Source: Fimbriimonas planktonicus (GTDB taxonomy: Bacteria > Armatimonadota > Fimbriimonadia > Fimbriimonadales > Fimbriimonadaceae). Taken from it: DNA of 64,000 nucleotides. The number at the start of each line of letters is the position of its first letter. Within the stretch, counting starts at the first letter, position 1. The translations under genes and the position numbers were made by a program. This document shows positions 51,569 to 59,856 of this stretch, piece after piece. Where the stretch lies: NCBI GenBank assembly GCA_965234685.1, contig OZ248539.1, forward strand, positions 2,356,001 to 2,420,000, in the 5' to 3' direction. The notes under the pieces were generated by a model, which ran no database searches, had not been told where the DNA came from, and saw only the letters and a program-made list of their open reading frames with translations.

Positions 51569-52685
51569 GTGCTATCGTTAGAACAGCATCAGACTTTGTC
51601 CGAGGCGCGCAGTCGTCTGGACGCGATTAGGGGGCATCTTTGACGTCCCTCGAATGCAGCGCAACATTGAAGAGCTAGAAGCTCAGTCGGCCGAACTTAC
51701 CTTCTGGGACGACCCCTCGGCGGCAAACAAAACCCTCCAGCACCTTTCGCGAATTCGAAACGTGTTGAACCCGTTCTTGCAACTCGACAAGATGGAGCGG
51801 GATATTGACGAGCTTTACGGCCTTCTCAAACTCGAGCCAGACGAGGAAACGGAGAAGGAAGCCGACACCATGGCGATTGACTTCATGGCGAGGTTGGACG
51901 CCTACGAACTTCGCACTCTGCTGACTGGCGAATACGACTCGCGAAACGCGCTTTTGGAAGTTCAAGCCGGCGCAGGCGGATCGGAAGCCTGCGACTGGGC
52001 TTCGATCTTGCAGCGGCAGTACCAACGCTGGGCGGAGCGACACGGGTTCAAGGTCGAAATCATGAGTGAAACCCCCGGCGACGTCGTGGGCTACCGAAGC
52101 ATCCAGATGCAGATCACCGGTGAGAACGCGTTTGGGTTTTTACGATCGGAGATTGGGGTGCACCGACTGGTGCGAATTTCGCCGTTCGATGCCGCTTCGC
52201 GACGACACACTTCCTTTGCCAAGCTCGAGGTTTTGCCGGAAATTGAAGAGTCAGAAGTGACGATCAATCCCGACGACTTAAAGGTGGAAACCCTGCGAGC
52301 AGGCGGCGCGGGTGGTCAGCACGTTAACAAGACCGAATCGGCCGTCCGAATCACGCACCTCCCCACCGGGATTGTCGTGAACTGCCAGAACGAGCGAAGT
52401 CAGCACAAGAACCGCGCCTCGGCGATGTCGGTTTTGCTTGCTCGCCTCATGGAAGTCGAGCGGCTAGATGCCGAGGCTAAGGTCCAAGCCCTCAAGAGCG
52501 ACGGCGGCCCGGCGGCTTGGGGTCGGCAGATTCGAAGCTACGTGATGCAGCCGTACACGATGGTGAAAGACCACCGCACCGGCCACGAAACTGCCAACGT
52601 CTCCGGCGTTTTGGACGGGGATATTGACGGGTTCATTGAGGCCTATCTGAAGAAGCGACCGTCGGAAGACGACTTCGTAGATTGA
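51569..52685 (+). CDS. prfB: Peptide chain release factor 2, made by programmed +1 frameshift
   Basis: RF2 ends translation at UGA and UAA. The coding sequence is in two frames: GTG 51569 and 24 codons to an in-frame TGA at 51641-51643, then a +1 shift on CTT TGA C to continue from GAC 51642 to 52685, giving 371 residues. Evidence for the second part is the tripeptide region SPFDAASRRHTSF and the GGQ motif GAGGQHVNKTESAV. The leading part reads as a sensible RF2 N-terminus (LSLEQHQTLSEARSRLDAIRGHL). The shift senses RF2 level and autoregulates synthesis. Confidence 0.95.
51629..51644 (+). promoter_or_regulatory. Programmed +1 frameshift site of prfB
   Basis: AGGGGG (51629-51634) is the internal Shine-Dalgarno, followed three bases later by CTTTGAC (51638-51644). 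This matches the site in E. coli prfB (AGGGGGTATCTTTGAC) except for one base in the spacer. The in-frame TGA is read slowly when RF2 is low, allowing a shift into the +1 frame. Confidence 0.97.
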
Positions 52686-52691
52686 TCGAGC

Positions 52692-52714
52692 GGTCCTGGA
52701 CTTTGTCCAGGACC
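52692..52714. terminator. Bidirectional hairpin between prfB and the Ntn-type hydrolase gene
   Basis: A perfect 10-base-pair stem (ggtcctggac / gtccaggacc) with loop ttt lies between convergent genes. Outer bases GAGC and GCTC (52688-52691, 52719-52722) can add four pairs. No T run on either side, so it may be a weak terminator. Confidence 0.6.
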
Positions 52715-52720
52715 AGACGC

Positions 52721-54022
52721 TCACTTATTCTCGATCAACAGCCAAGGCATGGACGGAATGTCTTTCAGTCCCGCCGGGCGGCTCGAATTGAAGGTGATCG
52801 GGGTGCCATCGGTGCAGCCCATGCGGCCCCAGTAGGAGAGTTTTCTGCCGAGCTCGGCGTTGGCGACCTTGGCGTTGACAGCGCCGCCGAAGGCTCCTCG
52901 GCCGCAGAGCGTGCTGCCCGAGGCTCCCTTGCGGTCGAGGACTTCATCGTAGGTGTCGGACAAGAACTCACGCCCGAGGAGGTCGTCCACGAGCCCGGTG
53001 TTCTTGGTTAGCAGCGACTCCCAGCGGGCTTTGCGGCGGAGCGAGCCGTTTCGCTTTGGATCAGGGTTCCAGCCCCGGGTCTCCTCGGCGGTCAGTTTCG
53101 GGTCCTCACAGATGTTCGCGCCGACGAAGTAGCCGTCTTTCGAGCGGCTCAACACGACATTCTTGAGGCCAAGTTCCAGCTTGCCGATTTCGTTTGAATT
53201 CAGGTCGGCGATAAGCCAGGTGTTGGCGTAGCCGCCGTTGTTGCCTTTCTTCATGATCTCCACCCACTCGTCGAGGTCTTCGGCGTATTGGGTGGCCTTT
53301 CGCATTCGCACGAACTCAGGAATGCCTTCGGGATCGAAGCCGAAGAATCCAGGAATCGTGGTTTCGCAGATCATGACGCCAGCGGAAGTGATGGCGAAAT
53401 CGGTGCCGGAGTGGATGAACCCGGGCAATGCGTCCATTACGACGCGATAGCCCTTGGTTGGTTGGATGTCGAGGGCGAAGTTGAACCGCTGGCCGACCAA
53501 GTAGTCCCACCACATGTTGTGGCCGATGACCGGTTTCCCGTCCTTAGTCGCTTTGCCGGTGGCAACGAATGCCGAGCAAGATTCTTTGGTGCTGGCTTTG
53601 TCGTTGAGCCAGGGCCAGTAGTAGCCTTCAAGTTCGATGTGCGAGTTGTAGGCAAGCACGTCCCAGCGATCGAGGTTGACGTTCTTGGCCTTGAGACCCT
53701 CGACTTGGCCGTCGATTTCATCTTGGTACTCCTTGTCCAGCTTGTCCCAGAACATGCGTTGGGCTTCCGCGCGGAACCAATTCCAATCCTTTCCGGTGCT
53801 GCCTTTGACTGATGAGCGGACGACCGTATGGGCATCCAGAATTTCCGCGGAGCCGAGGTAACCGAGCTGGTATCCGATGTTTCGAGGTTCGCCTTTGAGG
53901 GTGATTTGAACCCAACCAGCCTCATCCTTCCGGCTGGATCCTTTCAGTCGTTCGGCATCTGGAGCCTGCACTCCAGAGAAAACGAGCGCAGGAGTGATGA
54001 GAAGGGCCAGAAACGAAGGCAT
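52721..54022 (-). CDS. Secreted C45/phospholipase-B-like Ntn-type hydrolase
   Basis: The 433-residue protein has a signal peptide (LALLITPALVFSGVQA). The core has ESCSAFVATGKATKDGKPVIGHNMWWD: a Cys that becomes the N-terminal nucleophile after self-cleavage, and the GHNMWWD block typical of acyl-CoA:6-APA-acyltransferase-like C45 enzymes and phospholipase-B-like proteins. FEFV-type and WLIADLNSNEIGKLELG segments are also conserved. Substrate unknown, probably an amide or ester of the envelope. The ORF extends to 54514 but that part is inside leuC; ATG 54022 begins the signal peptide. Confidence 0.75.
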   Translation of the reverse strand: MPSFLALLITPALVFSGVQAPDAERLKGSSRKDEAGWVQITLKGEPRNIGYQLGYLGSAEILDAHTVVRSSVKGSTGKDWNWFRAEAQRMFWDKLDKEYQDEIDGQVEGLKAKNVNLDRWDVLAYNSHIELEGYYWPWLNDKASTKESCSAFVATGKATKDGKPVIGHNMWWDYLVGQRFNFALDIQPTKGYRVVMDALPGFIHSGTDFAITSAGVMICETTIPGFFGFDPEGIPEFVRMRKATQYAEDLDEWVEIMKKGNNGGYANTWLIADLNSNEIGKLELGLKNVVLSRSKDGYFVGANICEDPKLTAEETRGWNPDPKRNGSLRRKARWESLLTKNTGLVDDLLGREFLSDTYDEVLDRKGASGSTLCGRGAFGGAVNAKVANAELGRKLSYWGRMGCTDGTPITFNSSRPAGLKDIPSMPWLLIENK

Positions 54023-54064
54023 AACCTTAAGAAGTATAGCGACGATCTTGATTACAATCTGGGC

Positions 54065-55453
54065 ATGGCGATGACGCTCTTCGATAAAGTTTGGGATCAG
54101 CACGTGGTATCGGAGCTGCCCGACGGAGGCGTTCTGCTGTTTATCGACCGCCATTTGGTTCACGAAGTCACCTCGCCGCAGGCATTCGATGGTCTTCGCG
54201 AGCACGGTCGTTCGGTGCGCCGAACCGATTTGACCTTTGCCACGGTTGACCACAACGTGCCTACCGATGGTCGCCCCATTGATGAATCGACGGTGAGCGG
54301 AAAGCAGCTTGCTGCCCTGGCTCGCAACACCCGCGAGTTTGGGATTCCCCTCTTCGGCTACAAGGAAGATCGCCAAGGGATCGTCCACGTCATCGGGCCG
54401 CAGCTTGGCATCACGTTGCCCGGGTTGACCATCGTTTGCGGAGATAGCCACACCAGCACGCACGGGGCATTCGGGGCGCTGGCGTTTGGAATCGGCACCA
54501 GCGAAGTCGAACACGTTTTGGCGACACAGACCTTGCGCGCGCCGACCAAACCGAAGAGCCTCAGCATCGAAGTCACGGGCGAACTTCCGCTCGGAGTCAC
54601 GGCAAAAGATGTGATTCTGGCGATTATCAGAAAGCTCGGCGCCAGCGGCGGAACCGGCTACGTGGTCGAGTATCGCGGAAGCACGATTGAGGGGCTTTCG
54701 ATGAGCGGTCGCATGACGATTTGCAATATGAGCATCGAGATGGGCGCACGTGCCGGAATGATCGCGCCGGATTCAACCACGCTTGAGTTCATCTCTGCGG
54801 AAGATCGTCCTTTCGCGCCGAAGGGTGCCGCGTTTGATGCGCTGGTGGCACAGGTTGCAGGGCTTCGGACGGACGCGGACTCATTTTTTGACCGCACCGA
54901 AGTACTGGACGCTACAACGTTGTCACCCCAAGTGAGTTGGGGCACAACCCCAGCCATGACGGTGGACATCAACGAGGCCGTGCCCGATCCGAAGGACGCA
55001 GCCGAGGAACGCGCGCAGCGCTATATGGGTCTAAAGCCGGGAATCGCAATGGCGGAGTTGGATATTAATACGGTGTTCATTGGGTCATGCACAAATTCAC
55101 GAATCGAGGACCTTCGGGAGGCTGCCGCATTGGTGCGTGGCCGAAAGGTAGCGTCGGGAGTGCGGGCAATGGTGGTTCCAGGAAGTGAAGCGGTGAAGAA
55201 ACTGGCCGAACAAGAAGGGCTCCAAGACGTGTTCACCAATGCAGGTTTTGAATGGCACTTTGCGGGTTGCTCCATGTGCCTCGGCATGAACGGCGACATT
55301 CTCCGACCAGGGGAGCGAAGCGCTTCGACCAGCAATCGACCTTACGAAGGTCGTCAGGGCCCCGGCTCGCGGACGCACTTGGTTTCGCCGATTACTGCCG
55401 CCGCGACGGCGATCAAAGGCAAGCTGGCCGATCCTCGTGAGTATTTGGGCTAG
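54065..55453 (+). CDS. leuC: 3-isopropylmalate dehydratase large subunit
   Basis: The 462-residue aconitase-family enzyme isomerises isopropylmalate in leucine synthesis. Markers are TLFDKVWDQHVV at the start, the 4Fe-4S cysteines in FIGSCTNSRIEDL and GCSMCLGMN, and GDSHTSTHGAFGALAFGIGTSE. The small subunit gene leuD is not next to it. ATG 54065 was chosen; the open frame continues upstream into the divergent gene. A role as homoaconitase cannot be excluded from sequence alone. Confidence 0.92.
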   Translation: MAMTLFDKVWDQHVVSELPDGGVLLFIDRHLVHEVTSPQAFDGLREHGRSVRRTDLTFATVDHNVPTDGRPIDESTVSGKQLAALARNTREFGIPLFGYKEDRQGIVHVIGPQLGITLPGLTIVCGDSHTSTHGAFGALAFGIGTSEVEHVLATQTLRAPTKPKSLSIEVTGELPLGVTAKDVILAIIRKLGASGGTGYVVEYRGSTIEGLSMSGRMTICNMSIEMGARAGMIAPDSTTLEFISAEDRPFAPKGAAFDALVAQVAGLRTDADSFFDRTEVLDATTLSPQVSWGTTPAMTVDINEAVPDPKDAAEERAQRYMGLKPGIAMAELDINTVFIGSCTNSRIEDLREAAALVRGRKVASGVRAMVVPGSEAVKKLAEQEGLQDVFTNAGFEWHFAGCSMCLGMNGDILRPGERSASTSNRPYEGRQGPGSRTHLVSPITAAATAIKGKLADPREYLG

Positions 55454-55455
55454 AG

Positions 55456-55815
55456 ATGAAAGCAGTTGTTACCGGATTGATCGCGATGATGTTGGCAAGC
55501 TCGGCCTTTGCCCAGCCTGACTTATCGCAAATTCAACGGTCTTGGAAGAACTGGAGCCGACAAGCGAACGCCGAGGCCAAGTCGGTACGAATTCGGCTGC
55601 AAGCAAGCGCCCGCCGTCTCGAACGCGGCTGGGATGCGCTGGAAAAGTCGGAACAAGTCCGATTGGCGAAAGAGTTGTGGGCCCTTCGTCAGCACATTAA
55701 CATGCTGGCATTGCTAGGTTCGGATGAAACTTCAAAGATGTTTGGGTTGGATACAACGGCAATTCGGACTTTGCAGTCGGCACTGAAGTTTGCTTCGACG
55801 ATGAAGCTGGGCTAG
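55456..55815 (+). CDS. Small secreted helical protein
   Basis: The 119-residue protein has a signal peptide (GLIAMMLASSAFAQ) and an all-helical, Arg/Lys/Ala-rich mature part (RLQASARRLERGWDALEKSE, then VRLAKELWALRQHINM). No family is recognised. It starts two bases after the leuC stop, so it may be co-transcribed. Followed by ~125 bases of leader for rpmH. Confidence 0.7.
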   Translation: MKAVVTGLIAMMLASSAFAQPDLSQIQRSWKNWSRQANAEAKSVRIRLQASARRLERGWDALEKSEQVRLAKELWALRQHINMLALLGSDETSKMFGLDTTAIRTLQSALKFASTMKLG

Positions 55816-55939
55816 TTCCGCGAGGGAGCCGATAAGTCTCAGCTAGGCTCTAAAGGGAACGCCGTTGAATCTGCCATTCCGATCTGGTATCATTCTCAGT
55901 TCATTCGAGGGCGCGATGCGCCTGCGAGAGTAGATTGCT

Positions 55940-56074
55940 ATGAAGCGTACATTTCAACCTAACAATCGGAAGCGACAAACCACTCACGGTTTTCGTGTCC
56001 GCATGCGCACGACAGACGGCCAGAACGTTCTGAAGCGCCGTCGAGTCAAGGGTCGCCACCGCATATCCGCGTAA
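55940..56074 (+). CDS. rpmH: Ribosomal protein L34
   Basis: The 44-residue protein MKRTFQPNNRKRQTTHGFRV... is an unmistakable L34, ending RRRVKGRHRISA. It heads the rpmH-rnpA-yidD-yidC-jag cluster that lies near oriC in most bacteria. The gene's last ~110 bases are also open in the rnpA frame. Too short for usual ORF cut-offs. Confidence 0.98.
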   Translation: MKRTFQPNNRKRQTTHGFRVRMRTTDGQNVLKRRRVKGRHRISA

Positions 56075-56406
56075 AGGGACCTGCGAAAGCGCGTTTTGAG
56101 ACCGTTTATCGAGACGGACGAAGGCATTCGGGTGCCTTCGTCCGTTTTCACGTGCTTCCGGGCACGGGACTTGTGGGGATTGCGACCTCGAAGAAGCTTG
56201 GCGGGAAGCCGCAACGCAACCACGTAAAGCGCCAAATTCGCGAGATCGTGCGGCCATTCGTCGCACAGTCGAATCCCGAGTGGGACTTTATCGTATTGGT
56301 ATCAGAGCGAGCCTTGAATGCCTCGTTTGCGGAAATCCAAGCCGATATCCGCCAATTGTTCGAAACCTCCCCATGGACGCCGGTCGAAAAATCGGAATCT
56401 TCTTGA
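56065..56406 (+). CDS. rnpA: RNase P protein component, start codon not canonical
   Basis: RnpA binds the RNase P RNA that matures tRNA 5' ends. The frame gives ARFETVYRDGRRHSGAF, then GIATSKKLGGKPQRNHVKRQIREIV, the central RNR-type motif, and ends at TGA 56404-56406. The first possible ordinary start is GTG 56152, but that would drop ~25 conserved residues including the FxxVYRxGRR block. Upstream to the stop at 55960 there is no ATG, GTG, TTG or CTG in frame. ATC 56065 would give 113 residues, the normal length, and overlap rpmH by 10 bases. Start is therefore tentative. Confidence 0.85.
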   Translation: MRVKGPAKARFETVYRDGRRHSGAFVRFHVLPGTGLVGIATSKKLGGKPQRNHVKRQIREIVRPFVAQSNPEWDFIVLVSERALNASFAEIQADIRQLFETSPWTPVEKSESS

Positions 56407-56588
56407 TCGATTGTTACAAGAAAGGCTTTGCTTGGTTGCCACCGAGTTGTCGGTACACGCCAAGTTGCTCAAGCTACGCGCGTCAAGCGATTGAGAAGTA
56501 CGGGTTGGTCCGAGGGAGTTGGATGGGGCTTAAGCGAATTGCACGCTGTCATCCTTTTCGACCGGGCGGTCACGATCCGGTCCCATAA
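56373..56588 (+). CDS. yidD: Membrane protein insertion efficiency factor YidD
   Basis: The 71-residue protein has the YidD pattern LIDCYKKGFAWLPPSCRYTPSCSSYARQAIEKYG with three conserved Cys, then GLKRIARCHPFRPGGHDPVP. It assists YidC-mediated insertion. It starts within rnpA (34-base overlap), a common arrangement in this cluster. Confidence 0.95.
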   Translation: MDAGRKIGIFLIDCYKKGFAWLPPSCRYTPSCSSYARQAIEKYGLVRGSWMGLKRIARCHPFRPGGHDPVP

Positions 56589-56639
56589 ACGCCCAAGCAC
56601 CGCCGCGTTTGAATCACAATAATAACCGCCGATTTCGAG

Positions 56640-58070
56640 ATGTCTCAACCTACACCGCGTAACAACTTTATCCAGACGCTCCTCATTGTGACGCTGGTGT
56701 TCTTTGGCTTCCAGCTCCTCTTCCCACAGAACAAAACGAACGAGACCGAGTTCTTTGGCAAAAAGCTGACCACGGCCAGTGAAGTCAAAGATGCCCTCGT
56801 TGAATCTAACGCGAAGCAGTACGACGTCACGGCACAACGTTTGCAGGGCGTCTACCAGCGCATGCTGGACGAGCAAGTCGCCAAGAAGACGATGACGCCA
56901 GCCGAGGCAGACGCGGAAAAGCTCACGGCTACGGTTCTGGTTGCGGACACGCAGCTGAAGGCAGGCCTCGCCCGAAACGATACCGGTCGAGTCCGAAACG
57001 CCTACCACCTGCTTCTTCCGTACGAAACCCGGTTGCTGGATGATCCGAAATGGAACACCGCCATTCCCGTGGCCGACGTCACCGCAGACACTCGTTTCGG
57101 ATGGAAAGAGTGGACGGGCCGAGACCTTTACAAGCGAACGGTTGAAGTTATTTCTGCCCGCGGCAAGACCGATTTGATCTGGGGTGCCATCCCCGGCGGA
57201 TATGCGTTTATCGAGTTCCTCGTGAACCTTGTCGGCGGTAAATCGAACCCGAACAGCTACGCGATCGCGGCATTCCTGCTTGCTCTAATCGTGCGATCCA
57301 TTGTCTGGCCGCTCGCGCAGAAGCAGTTGATGTTTGGCCGCCAGATGATGCAGTTGGCCCCTCTCGTTGCAGAGATCAAAGAGAAATTCAAGGATCCACA
57401 GGAGCAGCAGAAAAAGACGATGGAGCTCTACAGCGAGTACGGGGTCAACCCGATGGCGGGATGTTTCCCGGCGCTCGTTCAGCTGCCGTTGTTCCTCACC
57501 GTTTACCAGTGCATGTTGCTGTTCCAGTTCGAGTTTCAAAACGGCACGTTCCTTTGGGTGAACCCAAACACCGCGAAGGCATTCCCGCCCGGATTCGTCG
57601 CGCCGAACATGGGGCAACTCGATCCGCTGCTGATCATCATTTACGGCGTTATGATGGTGATCTCGACCCTGTTGCAGCCAGTGAACGATCCGAGCACGGC
57701 CAAGCAGCAGCGCGTCATGGGCATTGGTATCGCGATCTTCTTCACGGTCACGATGTTCTTTGGCTGGTTCCCGGTGCCGGGTGCCTTCGTCCTTTACTGG
57801 ATTTTCTTGCTCATTTTGAGCACGCTCCAATCGCTCCGAGCCTACAATTTGCCGCTGCCTCCGTTGCAGCGTGTGAACACGGCGGCGGGTGGAACGTACC
57901 CGACCGGATTCGGTTCGAAATGGCAAAAACGAATTCAAGACATGATGCTGGAAGCTCAAGCACAGCAGGGGGCAAACCCCACGCCTGGATCGAGTAACTC
58001 CCCCACAATCACCCCTGGATCTGGCAAAACCGGTACCCCGGCAAAGCACAAACCCAAAAAACGAAAATGA
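56640..58070 (+). CDS. yidC: Membrane protein insertase YidC
   Basis: The 476-residue protein has an N-terminal transmembrane helix (LLIVTLVFFGFQLLF), a short extracytoplasmic part (~35-175) smaller than in E. coli, then the insertase core: LIVRSIVWPLAQKQL with the conserved Arg in the first core helix, the coiled AEIKEKFKDPQEQQKKTMELYSEYGVNPMAGCFP hinge, and three further helices. The tail is Ser/Thr/Pro- and Lys-rich (~430-476). It inserts membrane proteins with or without Sec. Confidence 0.95.
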   Translation: MSQPTPRNNFIQTLLIVTLVFFGFQLLFPQNKTNETEFFGKKLTTASEVKDALVESNAKQYDVTAQRLQGVYQRMLDEQVAKKTMTPAEADAEKLTATVLVADTQLKAGLARNDTGRVRNAYHLLLPYETRLLDDPKWNTAIPVADVTADTRFGWKEWTGRDLYKRTVEVISARGKTDLIWGAIPGGYAFIEFLVNLVGGKSNPNSYAIAAFLLALIVRSIVWPLAQKQLMFGRQMMQLAPLVAEIKEKFKDPQEQQKKTMELYSEYGVNPMAGCFPALVQLPLFLTVYQCMLLFQFEFQNGTFLWVNPNTAKAFPPGFVAPNMGQLDPLLIIIYGVMMVISTLLQPVNDPSTAKQQRVMGIGIAIFFTVTMFFGWFPVPGAFVLYWIFLLILSTLQSLRAYNLPLPPLQRVNTAAGGTYPTGFGSKWQKRIQDMMLEAQAQQGANPTPGSSNSPTITPGSGKTGTPAKHKPKKRK

Positions 58071-58108
58071 TCATCTTGCGCAATCGCAAGGTACATTACT
58101 GAGATTAA

Positions 58109-58978
58109 ATGTCCGCTATCGAACTGACCGCCCGCTCCGTTGAGGATGCAAAGAAAACTGCCGCTGACAAGCTCGGAGTTGACGCTAGTCGCGTTACCGT
58201 AAAGGTCCTTGAGGAAACCAAGGGCCTGTTCGGCAAAGTCAACTATCGCGTCCTTGCCGAAGTCATTGCTGAGCCAGAAGCCGCTCCGGCTGCCGCACCG
58301 GCCGAGAAGGCAGAAGCCAAGCCGAAAGCTGGACGAGGCCGAACCGCCAAGGCAGAGCCTGCCGAGGCTGAAGCTGAGCCCGTCGTTGAAGCGGAGCCAG
58401 AAGCTCCAGTTGCACCAGCCCGAGGACGACGCAAGACCGAAAAGGCTGCCGAACCAAAGGTTGCCGAAGTTTCGGAAACCGTCGAGGCTAGCGAAGCCAC
58501 GGAGTCCGAAGAAGTTGAAGCCACCGAAACCGATGGAGCGGATTACCTCGCTCTCGTCAACGGCCTTCTCGCCAACTCTGGCCTTACGATCGAAGCGCAG
58601 ATTAGCTCGCTCCAGGGACGCTACGTTAACTTGTCTCTCGACGGTAAGGACTCGTCCTACCTCGTTGGCAAGCACGGTGAAGTGCTGAACTCGCTTCAGT
58701 ACTTGGTCAACATCATTGGCGGCCGCAAGTTCCAGCGTGGCGTTCGCGCTACGGTTGAGTGCAACGACTGGCGACGACGACGCGAAGAGAAGCTTACGAA
58801 GCAGGCTGCAGAAATCGCGGCTCAGGTTCTTGAGCGCGGCGAAGAAGCGGTCCTCGATGCGCTACCCGCGTTTGAGCGACGAATTGTCCACAAGGCCCTC
58901 CAGGACATTCCTGGCATCACGACTTACTCGGAAGGCGAAGAGCCTAACCGACGAGTCGTTATCGGTCCAGCCGAATAA
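58109..58978 (+). CDS. jag: RNA-binding protein Jag/KhpB
   Basis: The 289-residue protein has an N-terminal Jag domain (~1-55: VEDAKKTAADKLG, KGLFGK), a low-complexity Glu/Ala/Pro linker (~55-145), a type II KH domain with YLVGKHGEVLNSLQYLVN (~190-210), and an R3H domain (LPAFERRIVHKALQD, ~250-285). KhpB pairs with KhpA to bind RNA and affects cell division. It ends the oriC-proximal cluster and is followed by a terminator. Confidence 0.93.
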   Translation: MSAIELTARSVEDAKKTAADKLGVDASRVTVKVLEETKGLFGKVNYRVLAEVIAEPEAAPAAAPAEKAEAKPKAGRGRTAKAEPAEAEAEPVVEAEPEAPVAPARGRRKTEKAAEPKVAEVSETVEASEATESEEVEATETDGADYLALVNGLLANSGLTIEAQISSLQGRYVNLSLDGKDSSYLVGKHGEVLNSLQYLVNIIGGRKFQRGVRATVECNDWRRRREEKLTKQAAEIAAQVLERGEEAVLDALPAFERRIVHKALQDIPGITTYSEGEEPNRRVVIGPAE

Positions 58979-58983
58979 TAAAC

Positions 58984-59009
58984 GGTAACGCGAAAGCGTT
59001 ACCTTTATT
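58984..59009 (+). terminator. Rho-independent terminator after jag
   Basis: An eight-base-pair stem (ggtaacgc / gcgttacc) with a GAAA tetraloop, six bases after the stop, followed by TTTATTT. Confidence 0.9.
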
Positions 59010-59077
59010 TCCTCTTTGGCTTTTTTGATACAAAAGCCGCTGTTTCGGCTATAAAAACAACCATTACGGGTCTAATA

Positions 59078-59112
59078 CTTTAAGGGGGGAGTTTGTCCCC
59101 CTTTAAAGGAGA
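59078..59112 (+). promoter_or_regulatory. Leader hairpin next to a strong ribosome site
   Basis: CTTTAAGGGGG (59078-59088) pairs with CCCCCTTTAAAG (59097-59108) with one bulged T, leaving an eight-base loop. The right arm ends inside AAAGGAG, the ribosome site of the gene at 59118, so the fold could mask it. A control element is possible; the hairpin could also simply stabilise the mRNA. Confidence 0.5.
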
Positions 59113-59117
59113 TTGAA

Positions 59118-59822
59118 ATGAATTACGCTCGTAAAGCAGTTTTGGCCGTTGGGCTTATGGTTATGGTGCCCATGGCGATGGCTCAGACCAGTCGATCGGA
59201 AGTCGGCGCAATCGTCAGCATCCTTTCCCGGTTGAATGCAGATCAAGGTCGATCGCTCATCAAGGGACTTGGAGCCGTAGAAACCGCTGGCCGCGAGAAC
59301 AAAACCTCGTTCTCACTCCCGGCAGCTTGGGATCTTCTGATGCAAGGCGTCGATGGTTCGGATCGACAGAACATCGAATCGATTCGAGGGTCCGCTGGTT
59401 CGTTCGACCGAGAATCCATTGCGATTTTAGTTCGAGATGCTTATCTTTCCGGTATCGACGATTCCGGTTCCATGGGGCAGACCTTAGGTCGATTTAGCGA
59501 TGCCAACATGATGGCGACCGGCGGCAAGCCCGCTGGCACAAACCGAGTTGTTGAGCACGTGATCGTCGATAACCTTGCCAGCAAGATGTCGGCCACTAGC
59601 GCAGGCGAGTTTCGACGCGTCGTTGCCGCCCTTGAAAAGAAGGCGAAGACCGGATACGACAACTTTGGCTACAAGAACGCAGAAGCGATCCTCGTGATGG
59701 AGCTCGACGCCGACAAGCGATCTACTTTCGTCTCCGAATGGAAGACTTGGGACATCGCCGATCGAGAAGCGATTCTCAGCATCATTCGAGATGCATTCCT
59801 CGGCGGCCTCGAAGACCTCTGA
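59118..59822 (+). CDS. Secreted protein with internal duplication
   Basis: The 234-residue protein has a signal peptide (VGLMVMVPMAMAQ). Two repeats of ~85 residues follow; each ends with FDRESIAILVRDAYLSGIDD or IADREAILSIIRDAFLGGLED. Strongly predicted helical with many Asp/Arg. No family is recognised. A good ribosome site (AAAGGAG) and a leader hairpin suggest high or regulated expression. Confidence 0.78.
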   Translation: MNYARKAVLAVGLMVMVPMAMAQTSRSEVGAIVSILSRLNADQGRSLIKGLGAVETAGRENKTSFSLPAAWDLLMQGVDGSDRQNIESIRGSAGSFDRESIAILVRDAYLSGIDDSGSMGQTLGRFSDANMMATGGKPAGTNRVVEHVIVDNLASKMSATSAGEFRRVVAALEKKAKTGYDNFGYKNAEAILVMELDADKRSTFVSEWKTWDIADREAILSIIRDAFLGGLEDL

Positions 59823-59856
59823 TTCTTAACATTCCAGCGGGCATACTTCATATCTA

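Noticed and set aside
54023..54514. N-terminal extension of the Ntn-type hydrolase
   Set aside because: It lies opposite leuC, and the signal peptide starts at 54022.
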